From Dactylellina haptotyla (Eukaryota > Ascomycota > Orbiliomycetes > Orbiliales > Orbiliaceae): a stretch of 64,000 bases of DNA. Position 1 is the stretch's first letter, and the number at the start of each line of letters is the position of its first letter. Both the position numbers and the translations under genes were made by a program. The stretch lies in the NCBI GenBank assembly GCA_031310005.1, contig CM062386.1:558001-622000 (forward strand). Direction: 5' to 3'. Below the pieces are notes generated by a model. The model was not told the origin of the DNA, searched no databases, and worked only from the letters and a program-made list of their open reading frames with translations. Of this stretch, positions 1 to 11,662 are shown piece by piece.

Positions 1-2623
1 CGGACCGTTGAATGGGAAAACGAAAAATGGTCCGCATGCCGTAGACGAGCAAGTAGCCTGGCTTGCAAGTTCAGCGCCAACGTTACGTGAGAAAGGAAAA
101 AGTAGCCTTACGAACAGACCGCCGTATCCACAATGGGTCTGGGTTTGCGACTAGCGGTGCAAGACTACCCGACCCTAACGCCCGCTAAGAGCGAGGTAAA
201 ACGTGGTGGCTCGCATGGCGTTGCGAGGAATGGGTGACAATAGGTAACTAACGTAGGCGGGAACAGCATCACAATGGTGCTTGGGTGGAGAATGGGGTGG
301 GAAAAAGGAGTTAACTGTGTTGTGCATATGTGTGTTTGTCGCGATCTGAGGCAGGGGCGCCCAATGGTGAAACCGAAACGCTAACCGTCTTTTGGAGTTT
401 TTCCCTAACTTGACATGTTGGAACCGAAGACGGTAACTTATTGTTCTTTTCCCTCTTTCAAAAAAGAAAAGAAGAGAAAAAAAGGGAGGCTCGGGTGTTT
501 TCATGCGTTGTTGGTATTGAATTGAAGATACTTGCAATTATTGGAAGTCGAAGATTGATATTGCCTTTTGATATCGTGGATTATGCGTCAATGTGAGATA
601 AATGGTGTCTCTGTATGAGGGTCGTCTGTTCCTCAGGAATACTTCATGATCCGCTGGAGGATTTTGCGGGGAGCGGAAACAAGATCGGCTGCGAAAGCGC
701 TTTGAGGGATATCGAGCAAGGGCCCGAACCGGGAAACTGCGTGCTTTTCGTATTGATGAATGAATATGCTTGGTTTCATGGTTTAGGAAGTCGCGATACC
801 CGAGGTAGAGGGAACGGTATACTAGGCTGCGGATAACGAACTGGCACAGCAAGAGCGGATTGCACGAAGATCGTGTGTTAATTATTCTCCTTGTGTTATA
901 TCCCGCCGAAACAATAGTTTGTCAGGAACGGGGAGAAAATCATCGTGATCCTTTCAAATAATATGAACTTGTATGAGATAATGACGATGCGCAACGAAAG
1001 GGCGCATTTAGCCGTCACAGAAGAGAAAACGGCCCGGCGCAGGTGTGGTAAAGACGAAGCATGCACGCGAGTGGTACGCAAGTGGACACCACCCACCACG
1101 CCCGCCGCGCCGCCGGACAATAACATAACGAGAGGGACCGACCATACGGGCAAAGACGTAAGGTACAGCTCGTGTTTGTCCTTGGTTTGTTCACCTGGTC
1201 CGAAAAATGCTCCATGGCCCTGTCTCATATTTACAGGTGCAATTTAATTTCATATGGGCGGTCTGGACATATCGGATCGCATGGAGAGGGTCGCCGTCCG
1301 ACCTGCAAACATTCAAAAGTTTGACTAGTTGTGATTATTCGACCGCGAGAGCCCCAATTTGCAGATGGCAAAGCAGACGTGCAGGCCTCGAGAGGTTCGG
1401 CCAGGCTTCAAGATCAATTATTTTTATAATGATTGCTCCGATAGAGTGCAGCGCTGATTATAATCTCGTCTAGGCCTGGCAAGCAATAATGAGGCAACCG
1501 ACCAGTGAGAGGGAGCGGCTACAGTGCCACTGTGACTGGCTGAGATTGCGCTATCCCGAACAGAGTCAAGGGTCAGACCCAACAAGGCCCACTTGGCTGT
1601 CAAACAGGACGAAGGATGATACCTTTGTGCCTTAGCTGAGACCTCGTTTTTAGCGTCGGGGGTTTCGAAGGTCGCAGGTCAGGTTGGTCAGGTTGGGCTT
1701 ACTCGCCTCCCGCATCCGTATTAGTGAGGACGGTTTCAAGACAGGATGCAGGCCCCGACGACTCCGATTGTGAGCAGGTCGCTCTGCCGTATCCAATACA
1801 TTCGAGGGAAGGTACTTGTTTTTTTTTTTTTTTTGGTGAACTTTGTTATTCCGTCAATCCTCCTTTATTTTATACATCGTATAAAGAAATAAAAAGGCCT
1901 GGCAGGGACCCAGGGACCGCTATCAAGAGCAGATTCAAAGAAACGGACTGGTCCAATAAAGTATCGCTCCAAGTACCGGATACCTCACCGAGCTGAACGA
2001 ACTGCTTTTTCCTAACTCCTACCGGTATCTGACTATTCGACGGTAGACACATATATCTATCTTTGTCTTCCTTTAAGAAAAAAGACGAAACAGGGGACCG
2101 ACTGGACCGTTATACATTCCTATATCCACCGCTTACCCTCGTCCTATTCTCTTCATACACAAGTGTAGTCTCGACGGCCTCGAGTGTTACAGGAATTATC
2201 CCAGGAAGGGCTACGATTTACAACGCCAATTGCACACCGACGGCATTGTTATAATAGTCCAGGAGGTTATATATATAATAATATCATGTTGGCTGTTGTC
2301 CGTCCGAATTGGTAGACCTGCAGAACAGACGGCCAACGACATCGAGAAGGACAAAGCGAGAAAAACCAAGATCCGCTTACCTTTCCTGTTCTTCTCGTCT
2401 CCTTCTGCTCTTCTTTTCTTTTCTCTCCTCCTCGCCGCAGGGTTTAATTTTATACGACATCTGACGACGACGGGCGTTTAATTCTTGACACGACATCGTG
2501 CACAGCCAGCTGGTCCGGGCTTCTCTCTTTTATTCCCATCACCTCGCACTTCCCTCGCTCTCTCCTCCTCTCTCTCCTCCTCAGATCTATAGACTAGATA
2601 CCCCGACGACGACAACCAGCAAG
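1..2623. other. Upstream region of STE11, no gene supported
   Basis: No reading frame here has a convincing coding pattern or splice structure. A 16-nt T run lies at 1819-1834. From about 2390 to 2620 the strand becomes strongly pyrimidine-rich (CTCTCC/TTCTC repeats), as in many fungal promoters and 5' leaders just before a start codon. I infer that this holds the long promoter and 5' UTR of STE11. The first 1 kb could belong to a neighbour outside the window. Confidence 0.5.
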
Positions 2624-5600
2624 ATGGCTCTCCTCGCCTCCAAGTCCCAATACACCCATCCGCCGACCTACAACTCCATTCCATACCACCCGGCCGGCCC
2701 ATCTCCGACAAATTCTGAGTTCTCAGAGCACTTCCACAACCCGGACGACGTCAGGTAGGCCCCGCTTTCCTCTTCCTCCCCGACAGCATACCAAAGAGAG
2801 CACCGACGACTAACACAGACACACACAGGAACTGGGACGAGCACCGAGTCGGCGAGTGGCTGGGGACGATAAACTGCGCCCAGTACGAGAGCATCTTCCG
2901 CCGTAAGTGAATTCTTCCCCCCAAAGCGGGGTGCTGGCCCATTTGGCGGCGATGTGTTGCTCACTCTTTTTCTTAGGAAACAACATCACCGGCGACACGC
3001 TGCTGGACGTCGACCAGGCCATCCTCAAGCAGCTGGGCATCACCAAGGTCGGAGACCGCGTCCGCATCTACGCCGCCATCAAGACCCTCCGCAACAAGAT
3101 CACTGCGGCCTCCGTCAAGAACCGGAACCGGGTATGTGCTCCCCTTAACCGCTCGCCTGACATGCTGAGATTTGACAGCTAACGATCCTAACCTGCCCAG
3201 AAAACCCTCCTCGCTCTCGATAGCATTGCCACTCTCCCCTCCGTCCTCCCGCCAGCCTACGAAACTCCCCGTCAGGGAAGCTTCTCCAGCCAGTCTCCCG
3301 GATTCGGCAGGTATCCCTACGGAGCCGAAGAGAGCCCCAAGGACGACAAGTTCCGCTCCAGCAGATCGAAGGGCCAGGACCCGTCACGAAGCACCTACAA
3401 ATATGCCCCCAGTAGCGCCAGCTCGACGCCCGCTACCGCTCGCCCGACCACCTCCCTCTCCGATGGATCGAAATCCGCCGGCCTCGCCACGGCCACACAG
3501 TCCAGCGGCTTCATCCCCAAACACAGCGCAAAGCACAGTGTTGACGGCGGGATCATGAAGATGCCCAATGTTCAGCCGGTACTGCTCTCTTTCTAATCCG
3601 CTTTCCTTTCTCTTATTTTCGCTACATTTTCTTTTTCTTTTTTATTATTATCATTATACTTCCACGGTCCGCGGGCGGCTGCTAACTTTTGGCGGCTGTT
3701 AGAACTACGTCAAATTCATCGGCTCCGAAGGTTCCACCAGAGTTGTCGCCATCAGCGGTGCAAAGTCCGCCGATCTGATATTGCAGCGAGCCCTGAAGAA
3801 GTTTGGCCTGATCGAAGAAAATCCGGTAAACTGGTCAGTGTTTGTCACGGCAGATAAGAGCACGCGATACCTCTCGGATGCCGAACTCGTCAAGATCTGC
3901 CACGATGTAAGCCGACCGGAGCGAGAACGTCTTATCCTCAGGCCCAGGAAGAATGGATACCCATCTGCCCCAACCGTGCCGGAATACCAACGGGCGCAGG
4001 AAATCGCCAAAGAGCAGGCCGAGTTTGCGAAACAGCAGCAGATGATGCAGCAACAGCAGCTCCAGGACTACGAGCAGCAGCAACAAGCCGACGTTCCGGG
4101 AGCACTCAAGTCGGAGCCCTCTAAATCCAACCTGTTGGAACCACCTGCTGGCGGCTCGCGCCCGATATCGCCAGCACTCTCATACACCTCTCGGGATAGC
4201 GGTGCGCCTAAGCCTCTTAAGGACTTCTTCGGACAGAGACCTCCTAGCGAGCTCATTAGTTCTAATCTGGCGGAATACTTCCCGGATCAGGATTCAAAGG
4301 TGCTGAAGAAGACCATCCGCAACTCGATGAGGCACTCCCGCCACATGAGTAGGATGAGCAGGATGAGTACCGCCAGTAGGATGAGCACCGCGACTACCAT
4401 GAGCTTCGCCGAATCGATTGGTGGCGCACCTCCTGTCCCAAGCATTGGAGATGCATGGCTCAATGCCTCCAAGGTTGGTGCTGGAATTGATGTTGGCTCG
4501 AAGAAACAACGCCGACCGATGTCGAGACGACCGATTTCCAACTACTCTATGGACAACAGCAGTCTCTCCAGGCTGGACGAGGAGGTCGTCACTCCCCGTC
4601 TGCCGAAGAGCCAGACTCTCCGCCCGAGATTCAGCACAACGCTCTCCGAAGTCGACACTGAGGATGATGCGAAGTCCTACTTGGATGAAAGCGACAACAC
4701 CAGCACTACTGATATGGACACCGACGCCGAAGACAATAAGTCCAACTTGTCGGCTACTGCTCCACCAATCATCAAGACCTCGCCCATCCAGCACCACAAT
4801 CTTCTCATGCAGCTCCTCAACTACGAGGACAAGGATACCTCAAACACTGACGAGGATGAAGACGACGAGGACACCGCTGGTCCCGATACCTTCAAGAAGC
4901 TCACCGCCAAGTCAGAGGATGTTCCTGATGCCGCTGCCGAGCGCCTTAGCGTCTCCAGCGGCCAGGGTGCTTACGATGACGATGACGACGAAGAGGAGGA
5001 GGAGGAGGCAGAGGACTATGATGAAGACGAAGATGAGGAAGAGGAAGAAGACGATGAGGATGGCGAGGAAGGTGGTGACGATAACCTCCACACCAGCTCG
5101 AACGGTATGCGCTGGATCAGAGGTGCCTTGATCGGTCAAGGTTCCTTCGGTAGCGTCTATCTCGCTCTCGACGCCATGAGCGGTGCGCTCATGGCTGTCA
5201 AGCAGGTGCCATCCGGCACCGTCCACGGTGAAGCCCGCAAGAAGTCCATGATGGAGTCCCTCGAGCGCGAGATCGCCCTGCTCAAAGACCTCCAGCACGA
5301 GAACATTGTGCAGTACCTCGGCTCCGACTCCGAACCTGACTGCCTCAACATTTTCCTCGAGTACGTTCCCGGTGGCTCTGTCGCTGCCATGCTTAACCAA
5401 TACGGCCCGCTCCCTGAACCCTTGATCCGCAACTTTGTCCGCCAGATCCTCACTGGATTGAACTATCTCCACAACAAGGAGATTATCCATCGTGACATCA
5501 AGGGTGCCAACGTCCTCGTCGACAATCGCGGTGGCATCAAGATCTCCGATTTCGGGATCAGCAAGAAGGTTGAGGCGGGATTGATGTCGCAGGCTATGTC

Positions 5601-5922
5601 TCACCGTGCATCGATGCAGGGCTCCGTCTTCTGGATGGCTCCCGAAGTCGTCAAGCAGACCGCCTACACACGCAAGGCTGACATCTGGTCATTGGGATGT
5701 TTGATCGTGGAGATGTTTACCGGCGATCATCCGTTCCCGGATTGCTCGCAGTTCCAGGCCATTTTCAAGATTGGAAGCTTGACTGCCACGCCAACGATTC
5801 CAGCCAAGTGTTCCGCTGAGGCTAGAGCGTTCCTCGAGAAGACCTTTGAGATTGACCATCATAAGAGACCAACTGCTGAGGAGTTGCTCGCCTTCCCCTT
5901 TATGAAGATGGTGGTCGGTTGA
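2624..5922 (+). CDS. STE11: Ste11-type MAP kinase kinase kinase
   Basis: Five exons: 2624-2754, 2829-2902, 2977-3131, 3201-3578, 3703-5922, giving 985 aa. Domains in order: a SAM domain at about residues 44-112 (NWDEHRVGEWL to AAIKTLRNK), a Ras-binding/RA-like domain at about 247-330 (NYVKFIGSEG to LRPRKNG), a Gln-rich and Ser-rich linker, a long Asp/Glu tract at about 671-706, and a C-terminal kinase domain at 715-985. The kinase has the GQGSFG loop, Lys746 in AVKQV, HRDIKGAN (His842-Asp844), DFG (Asp862) and WMAPE, so it should be active. Known family role: with its adaptor Ste50 it phosphorylates the MAPKK Ste7 in the pheromone, filamentation and osmostress cascades. The start follows a pyrimidine-rich leader and is the only ATG that feeds the SAM frame. 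All junctions are GT-AG. Confidence 0.95.
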
Positions 5923-6633
5923 AATTTTATCTGATGTTTATTACGATACCTGCTTATTTATGATGTGATACTTTGTTTTTTTCTCTGTCATTTATAATTG
6001 TTTGATAGCCATGTCCCCCACTACAGTTTCTAAGGATTTACGATTCTGCATATTTCTCTGGAGCCTTCTTTTTATCTGCTGTCTTTTTACATCAATCTCT
6101 CTGTCACATTAGCATTTTTCCGTTTTATCTAACGTTGTCCATACATTCATTTATTTATTTTTGCGCTTTTTCCTTTACAAAGTTCTGAATATCTTTTCTA
6201 TAGAACTTATTTTATATGGCCTCGAGGTCTGTGCAGACCCGCTACGAAAAAAAATATGAGAATGGAAAAAAGAATTGGAAGGTTGTGGCTGAAAATATCT
6301 ATCTTTCCGTAACCTACGTACTATACAGAAAAGTTAAATCAATGTAGAATATAAAAGTCCAACTAGTATTATTTGAGGATCGATTTGTTTTTAGTGTGGA
6401 AATGACGTCCTTGAAGTGTGATTGGTGTTAGTTGGCCTCACAAAAGTTAGTGAGGCATATGACGTCGTGAGGCAAACAGTCTACAGTTTTGCTGTATATA
6501 GAGCTGCGTGAAGAGGTGCTCGCTGTTACGATAGCACAAAACTGGCCAAGATAATTTATCCTTTGCAAAATATTACTTTTAGAACCAAATGAGATAATCT
6601 AAGGGTATCTGTTTATATTCTATATACATTGAA
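5923..6633. other. Intergenic, STE11 3' region and AT-rich spacer
   Basis: AT-rich sequence with no coding signal, presumably the STE11 3' UTR followed by spacer. It holds three copies of one heptamer: GCCTCAC at 6435-6441 with inverted copies GTGAGGC at 6450-6456 and 6467-6473. The spacers are 8 and 10 nt. They lie about 160 nt before the small gene at 6634. Confidence 0.5.
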
Positions 6634-6932
6634 ATGTCGAAAAGGACAGAGACCGATCTGCTCGACTTTGGCAAAGATGGTATTTATGATTCTATCCGCT
6701 TTACCCGCCATATAGTTAACCTCTCGTCCACCTTGTAGTCAAAAGCATGTCGGCTGGTAATTTAACTCCACCAGATACTGCCTCGAAACCTCAAAAGGAC
6801 GACGTGGACCCGAAAACAGGAGCTGTAGACCAAAAAGAAACCACAAAACAGGCCGCTTCAAGACCTCCAGTTGGCGAGCCAGACAGCAAGAATAATTCGT
6901 GGTTTTGTGAAGGGACGAAGCAAGATGGATAA
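6634..6932 (+). CDS. Possible small spliced gene, 79 aa, unknown
   Basis: Not a recognised family. Exons 6634-6679 and 6739-6932 join in frame across a 59-nt GT-AG intron with a GTTAAC branch-like site, giving a hydrophilic Lys/Asp/Thr/Pro-rich protein. It begins MSKRTETDLLDFGKD and ends NSWFCEGTKQDG. The second exon alone also has an ATG at 6747, so a 61-aa form is possible. There is no membrane segment or signal peptide. Support is only the open frame and a plausible intron. It could be a lineage-specific small protein or a chance reading frame; transcript data would decide. Confidence 0.3.
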
Positions 6933-7141
6933 CGACACGTTATCAAATTTGTATAGTAACCAGGGAAGCCTGGAGAAGAGGCGATAAGAACGCCCTTTTC
7001 TGCCGTTTTGGTTTAGTCGAATGCAATAAATATTCGGATCTTGAAACCTCGGTTCTCTCCGGCGCGATCCTTTCCGTAGAAAGCATGCAGTCCAATAATG
7101 ATAAATCCTGTGGGAGATTTTTTTTTTTCATTTGTTATTGT

Positions 7142-7665
7142 TCATCTAAAAAGATCGGTTCCGTCGCCGCCCACTAGGCCCATTGAGAACTCGGTGCTGC
7201 CTAGAACCCTGAACCCCACGGTTCTTCCCTCAACTTCTTTGCCCCAGCCTGTGATTCCCGCCATGAACCGCGGGGAATCTTCTCGCGGGATCCTGATGTA
7301 GACCTCTGCCCCGTCGGCGGAGTGAAGGAAGTCTACCGGTATGGCCATGCCTGAGACACCGAGAAACTGGTTGAGTGCTTCTGAGAGGTGCGTTTTCCAG
7401 GTCAACAGGTCGGGAGGGTACGATGGAGAAGAGTGATCTGCCGGGTAAGGTGGGTCGAATGTCCTGTTTCCATGTGAGTTAGACGTGTGCGCTTTTGCCT
7501 TCATATACAAGAAGATGAAATAAAATATATAGAAAAATTATTGATAAACTCTTACATTCTGAGACGAAGATGCTGCCACTCGGGCTTACGCACGGTGAAG
7601 CGCTGCTCGCCCGGCGAGCGAGGCTTGAGCCTGACCTTTTCCTTGGAAGGCACATCGAGGTCCAT
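7142..7665 (-). CDS. POP8: RNase P/MRP subunit Pop8-like protein
   Basis: Two exons, 7556-7665 and 7142-7463 on the minus strand, joined across a 92-nt intron (GTAAGAG donor, TCTAAC branch, ACAG acceptor), giving 143 aa. The protein has a short basic N-terminal segment with RKPEWQHLRLRM, then the LTWKTHLSEALNQFLGVSG, AIPVDFL and VYIRIPREDSPRFMAGI blocks. It ends in FRVLGSTEFSMGLVGGDGTDLF. This layout matches the fungal Pop8-like family (Pop5/Rpp14 fold), a small subunit of nuclear RNase P and RNase MRP that act on pre-tRNA 5' ends and rRNA precursors. The upstream ATG context at 7665 and the family length favour this start. It is divergent from the GTPase gene at 7904, only 238 nt away. Confidence 0.75.
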
Positions 7666-7903
7666 CTTTGCTGGAGGAGGAGGCCGTTCGAAGGTGTAAT
7701 TGGCCCGGTGGATGGCCTCGCAGGACGTCCACGCAAGCTGCCAAGTTAAAAGCGCATCTTCGCCACATTTCGACCGCCAAAACAACAACGTTAAAAAGGA
7801 CCGCCGCCGCACCGACAGCCGTCCTTTCGATCTCTCCTCTGCCAACCTCCCCGGCCTGAGATATATTCATTCTTTCGTAGTTGTAAAGGTAATCTAATTC
7901 AAA
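7666..7903. promoter_or_regulatory. Shared divergent promoter, POP8 / GTPase A
   Basis: This 238-nt stretch separates two genes transcribed away from each other, so it must hold both promoters and 5' leaders unless one transcript starts inside the other gene. No strong TATA box is seen. CCGCC-rich and pyrimidine-rich stretches are present. Confidence 0.5.
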
Positions 7904-9292
7904 ATGACCAAGAACGTCGCCGCCACGCAGTACTCCTTCGACGACGAGGACTTTGACCTCATCGACGACGCCACCGAAGTTGAGCTCCCGCCACCAACAC
8001 CCCCAACACAATCCGCCGCCACCACCAACGACGAGGCTGCCGCGAAGACCCCCGTCGGTCGACTTCCTCTCTCCCCCACGTCGTCTGCTGAAGATGCAGC
8101 TGGTTCTAAATTAGACGAGGAGACTCCAAAGGCCGGGAGTCTGCTAGCTCCCCCGCTTCCTCCGAAGCCATCAACTTATGCCTCTCAAATCGACGCCATG
8201 GCTCAGAAGATGTCCGATTCCAACTTGGAAGACTCTTTCATCTCTACTGGCAATGTCAGCGAGTCCGGGGAGAGTGGGTACAATCTCTACTCTGGCAGCA
8301 AGCGTGTGTACAAAGCCCTCAAGAACCACATGGATTGGGGTAGAGAGAAGGAGGTTTTAATCGCTGTCATGGGGTAAATTTCTCTTCCCCCACAGTATCC
8401 CAAATACGGAAAGAATCACTTGCTAAACATCGCGTATAGAATGACTGGCGCCGGCAAGACCACTTTTATCTCCAAAGCTACAGGAAAATCTGACCTATTG
8501 ATCGGCCACTCCCTCGAATCCTGCACTCGCGAGATCTCTGTGCACGAAACTAGAATCGATGACACCACCGTTCGCTTCGTCGACACCCCAGGCTTCAGCG
8601 ATACCTACCTCTCTGATACCGAGGTGCTCGAGATGATCGCCGATTACCTCGCCGCCGCATACACCAAGGACGTCAAATTGAATGGCATAATCTACCTGCA
8701 CCCGATCTCCGAAAACCGCATGACAAACCCGGCAACCAAGAACCTCGAAATGTTCCGAAAACTCACAGGTGAGAAGAATCTCAAAAACGTGGTCCTGGCG
8801 ACCAGCATGTGGGACAAGGTCACCGTTGAAGAAGGCGCAAGACGTGAGAAGGAATTGAAGAACAAATTCTGGAGATTACTCTTGGACTTCCAGGCCCAAA
8901 CTATCAAGTATCGCGGCACCCCAGATTCCGCCAAGGAGATCGCATCACTGCTCATGGAAAACAAGCCCTTCTATCTGCAATTGCAGGAGGAGATGGGTAA
9001 AGGGAACAAAGCGTTGAAGGATACCTCCGCCGGCAAGGAAATCATGCAGGAGATCATCCGGATCAAGGAGCAGCACGAACGGGAGCTGGCGGAGATGAAG
9101 GATATGATTGTGCGCACGCAGGAGGAGAAGAACGACGCGGCCGTTAAGACGTTGGAGGAACATTATAGGGGTCTCTTGAGGGATATGGAGCGTACCATGA
9201 TGGATGAGAGGCGGATGAATGACGAGGCTGTCAAGTCGTTGAACGAGAGGATCAGCGCGCTCGAGAGCAGAGGCATGTGCCATATCATGTAG
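7904..9292 (+). CDS. P-loop GTPase (AIG1/YqeH-like G domain) with coiled-coil tail
   Basis: Exons 7904-8373 and 8440-9292 give 440 aa. The first ~145 residues are acidic, Pro-rich and probably disordered. The G domain follows: G1 G157-MTGAGKT, G3 D205-TPGF, and a G4-like TSMWDK. The C-terminal ~120 residues are a charged heptad-like coiled coil (EIIRIKEQHERELAEMKDM and onward), ending in CHIM, which could be a CaaX-like prenylation site. The only intron splits the glycine codon that starts the P-loop (GG|A). Fungal relatives are usually annotated as G-domain or AIG1-type proteins of unknown role, and a membrane-associated regulatory GTPase is an inference. A shorter paralogue lies next at 9876. 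Confidence 0.85.
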
Positions 9293-9875
9293 TCACCTTG
9301 ATTCGTATTACGGTCGTTTTCTGTGTGCATACTTTGGCCAGGGACTTTTGGCGTCATTGGAGGGACTCTTATTTCATTCGTTTTTTTTTTCTTTTCCATG
9401 TGAAGCGTCAACCACAATCATTTCACCTATCTTACACGCTTACTGCGGGATATCTCAGAGAATCTGAACGACCTTGTCTCCGGATTTCAGTCTAATTTTA
9501 TTCAATAGTACAATAATAAATATATCTCACTTAAGACTGGCTCAAGCAGTGGCACAGGTGACTCGTATTACTGGTTAGCTATATGATGCCTGAAATTCAA
9601 CATTCCAGGTCGAAGCACTGCGACGCGATTGGTTACACAGAAACGGAATCCCAATATACTCTACGCCAGCTGCGGCTGCAGAAACCGGATTTCTTAGTCT
9701 CGAAGACACCGCATTCGGCATGCAATAAGGTTCGAATTATGTTGCTTAGCATTATGATACATCCACAGGTATGCTGTAAACTTGAATATAAGTTGTCTAA
9801 CCCCCCGTTGGACACGGCTGTAGAAGAAACATCATCAAAGGGTTACTAGATACATATGCTGTTACAGTAGTCACT
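9293..9875. other. Intergenic between the two GTPase genes
   Basis: Contains the 3' UTR of the first GTPase gene and the promoter of the second. An 88-codon open frame at 9583-9849 has no family resemblance and no splice context, and I do not call it. Confidence 0.5.
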
Positions 9876-10889
9876 ATGGATCACACAAGAAAGAAAAAAG
9901 CCGCGCCCGTACGGTCTGACCCGCCGCCATCTTTACATCTAAGTGATGAGTTCGATTCTTCAGATGATGCAATGAGTTCTCTGCTATTAACACCAACTTC
10001 GTGCGCCACGGATGGTTTCCGAGACAAGACGCCAATCAATTCCCCTCAGGCTCCGCCCCGAACTTCAGCTCCTCTGCCCGCTATGGTCAGCAGTTCTATA
10101 AGAAGTTCTAGCGAAAAGCCCATCCGAATACTTCTGCTTGGGTGAGTAGACCGATTTTCAACTATTGTATAACTCAAGGGCTAAAATGCCTGTGTCTATG
10201 CATTGACGCTATAAACCTTGGATGTAGCTAAAAAACCTACGTACGGCCTACTGACTACCTTCGTACCTAGGACGTTCCAAGCAGGGAAAAGCTCCTTCAT
10301 ATTCGACGCGATGGATTTCTCTAAAGGAAGGACGTCCACTTCGAAACCAGACACTCACACGATTATCCCGACCTCATACGCCATCAAAATCGATGGCAAG
10401 ACTGTGCACCTCATTGACACCCCTGGTTTTGGAGGCTGGGACGCGGATAATACGCGAATACTCAAAATAATTGGGGACTATTTGAGGGACAACGGCGGCA
10501 TGGAATTAAATGGTGTCATCTTCATGTTTCCCATCACAGACGAAAACTTCACGGACTATGAGGCGAATATCTTTGAAATGCTAGTACAGGCTGTGGGTCC
10601 TCACAATGTGGACCAAATTATGATAGTCACAACCAAATGGGACAATGTTGTGCTCAGAAACGCTGATTCTGCTCACAGGAGGGTCAACAATTTGCGATAT
10701 AAATACTGGCGAGGTTTAGAAAGCCTCGGCGTTGGCTTTATGAAATTCAAAATAAACGAAAAATATATGGACGAGAGCATAAAAGTAAACCCAGTCTACG
10801 AAATTCTATCCCCTCTGGTTGGGAAGCCTGCATTTCATTTGCGACTACGGGAAGAGATGAAGTTTAGAAGGTACAAAACTTCAAGATAA
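9876..10889 (+). CDS. Second P-loop GTPase, paralogue without coiled-coil tail
   Basis: Exons 9876-10141 and 10271-10889 give 294 aa. The N-terminal ~80 residues are disordered and Ser/Pro-rich. The G domain has G1 G89-TFQAGKS, G3 D138-TPGF and G4 T210-KWD. Blocks such as YLRDNGGMELNGVIFMFPI and GKPAFHLRLREEM align with the neighbour at 7904 (VKLNGIIYLHPI, NKPFYLQLQEEM). As in that gene, the single intron sits at phase 2 in the first glycine codon of the P-loop (GG|G), good evidence of tandem duplication before divergence. The coiled-coil tail is absent, so the protein stops soon after the G domain. Its function is unknown; regulation of or pairing with the longer GTPase is possible. Confidence 0.8.
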
Positions 10890-11662
10890 ACGAGCGACCC
10901 AGATTGTACAAGATACACAAGTGAGCCTGACTGTACCAGATGCACGTGCGGTCCTGACTGTAGACCGCGAGGTGTTTCTTTTCATATATTTTTTATAAAT
11001 TTTATAGCCATTATGGCTGTGATTGGCCTTGCGAAATTACTGTAGTTATTCTACAGTAATATAAAATTGTTAGGCATGCGAACGGTCAAGATACACAGAA
11101 ATTTTCCCATGGCAATATTGCAATGCGATGTTTCTCGCATCTCCATAACTGCGCGTAGCGTTTCGATACCGCAGTCCCACACGAATATCCATTGGGCAAA
11201 AGGTCACCCTTTAGCTTTCCCAGCTATCTCTAATTCCAAAAGATCCGACTTTATAATTTACGCAAAGCCTTCGGTAGCAAACTATTGCAATTTCTGTCCT
11301 CAAGACCCCTATATGTATACTAGATAAACTTTTAGACCGCAGGACTATCTGAAAATCACCACAACCTCTTCAATGTGAATTTCTACCAAATCTTAATATA
11401 GCACGTGAAGATCGTGAACAATTTTAGATGAATGTAACACCAGTCATTTACTCCCCTCCAAACCCTTATGCTAGCGATCATCGTGGACAATGAAAGAGGC
11501 CAGGTATATATATGTAGCACTTCTTATAAAGCTTATGTAAATAAATTTATAAAGTGGCCGCATACATGTGATTTCAGAGTATGGTAACCCACATTTATAG
11601 ATGACCTATAATCTATAAACCCGTTTTTTGAAGATTCGAAAGGTCGATTTTAACGGAATACC
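10890..11662. other. Intergenic with a perfect hairpin
   Basis: AT-rich spacer without a supported gene. At 11036-11060 there is a perfect inverted repeat, ATTACTGTAG-TTATT-CTACAGTAAT (10-bp arms, 5-nt loop). A TATATATGTAG stretch lies near 11507-11516. Confidence 0.45.

Noticed and set aside
615-1247. Short open frames on both strands in the first 1.3 kb
   Set aside because: Overlapping, without family resemblance, splice signals or coding periodicity.
1819-1834. Poly(T) run as a transcription terminator or retroposon end
   Set aside because: No Pol III gene precedes it and no repeat flanks it.
4912-5604. 230-codon minus-strand frame inside STE11
   Set aside because: Antisense to the acidic tract and kinase domain; no independent support.
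9725-9745. GGTTCGAATT, resembling a tRNA T-loop
   Set aside because: The flanking bases do not pair into a T-stem, and no D-arm or anticodon arm is found at the right distance.
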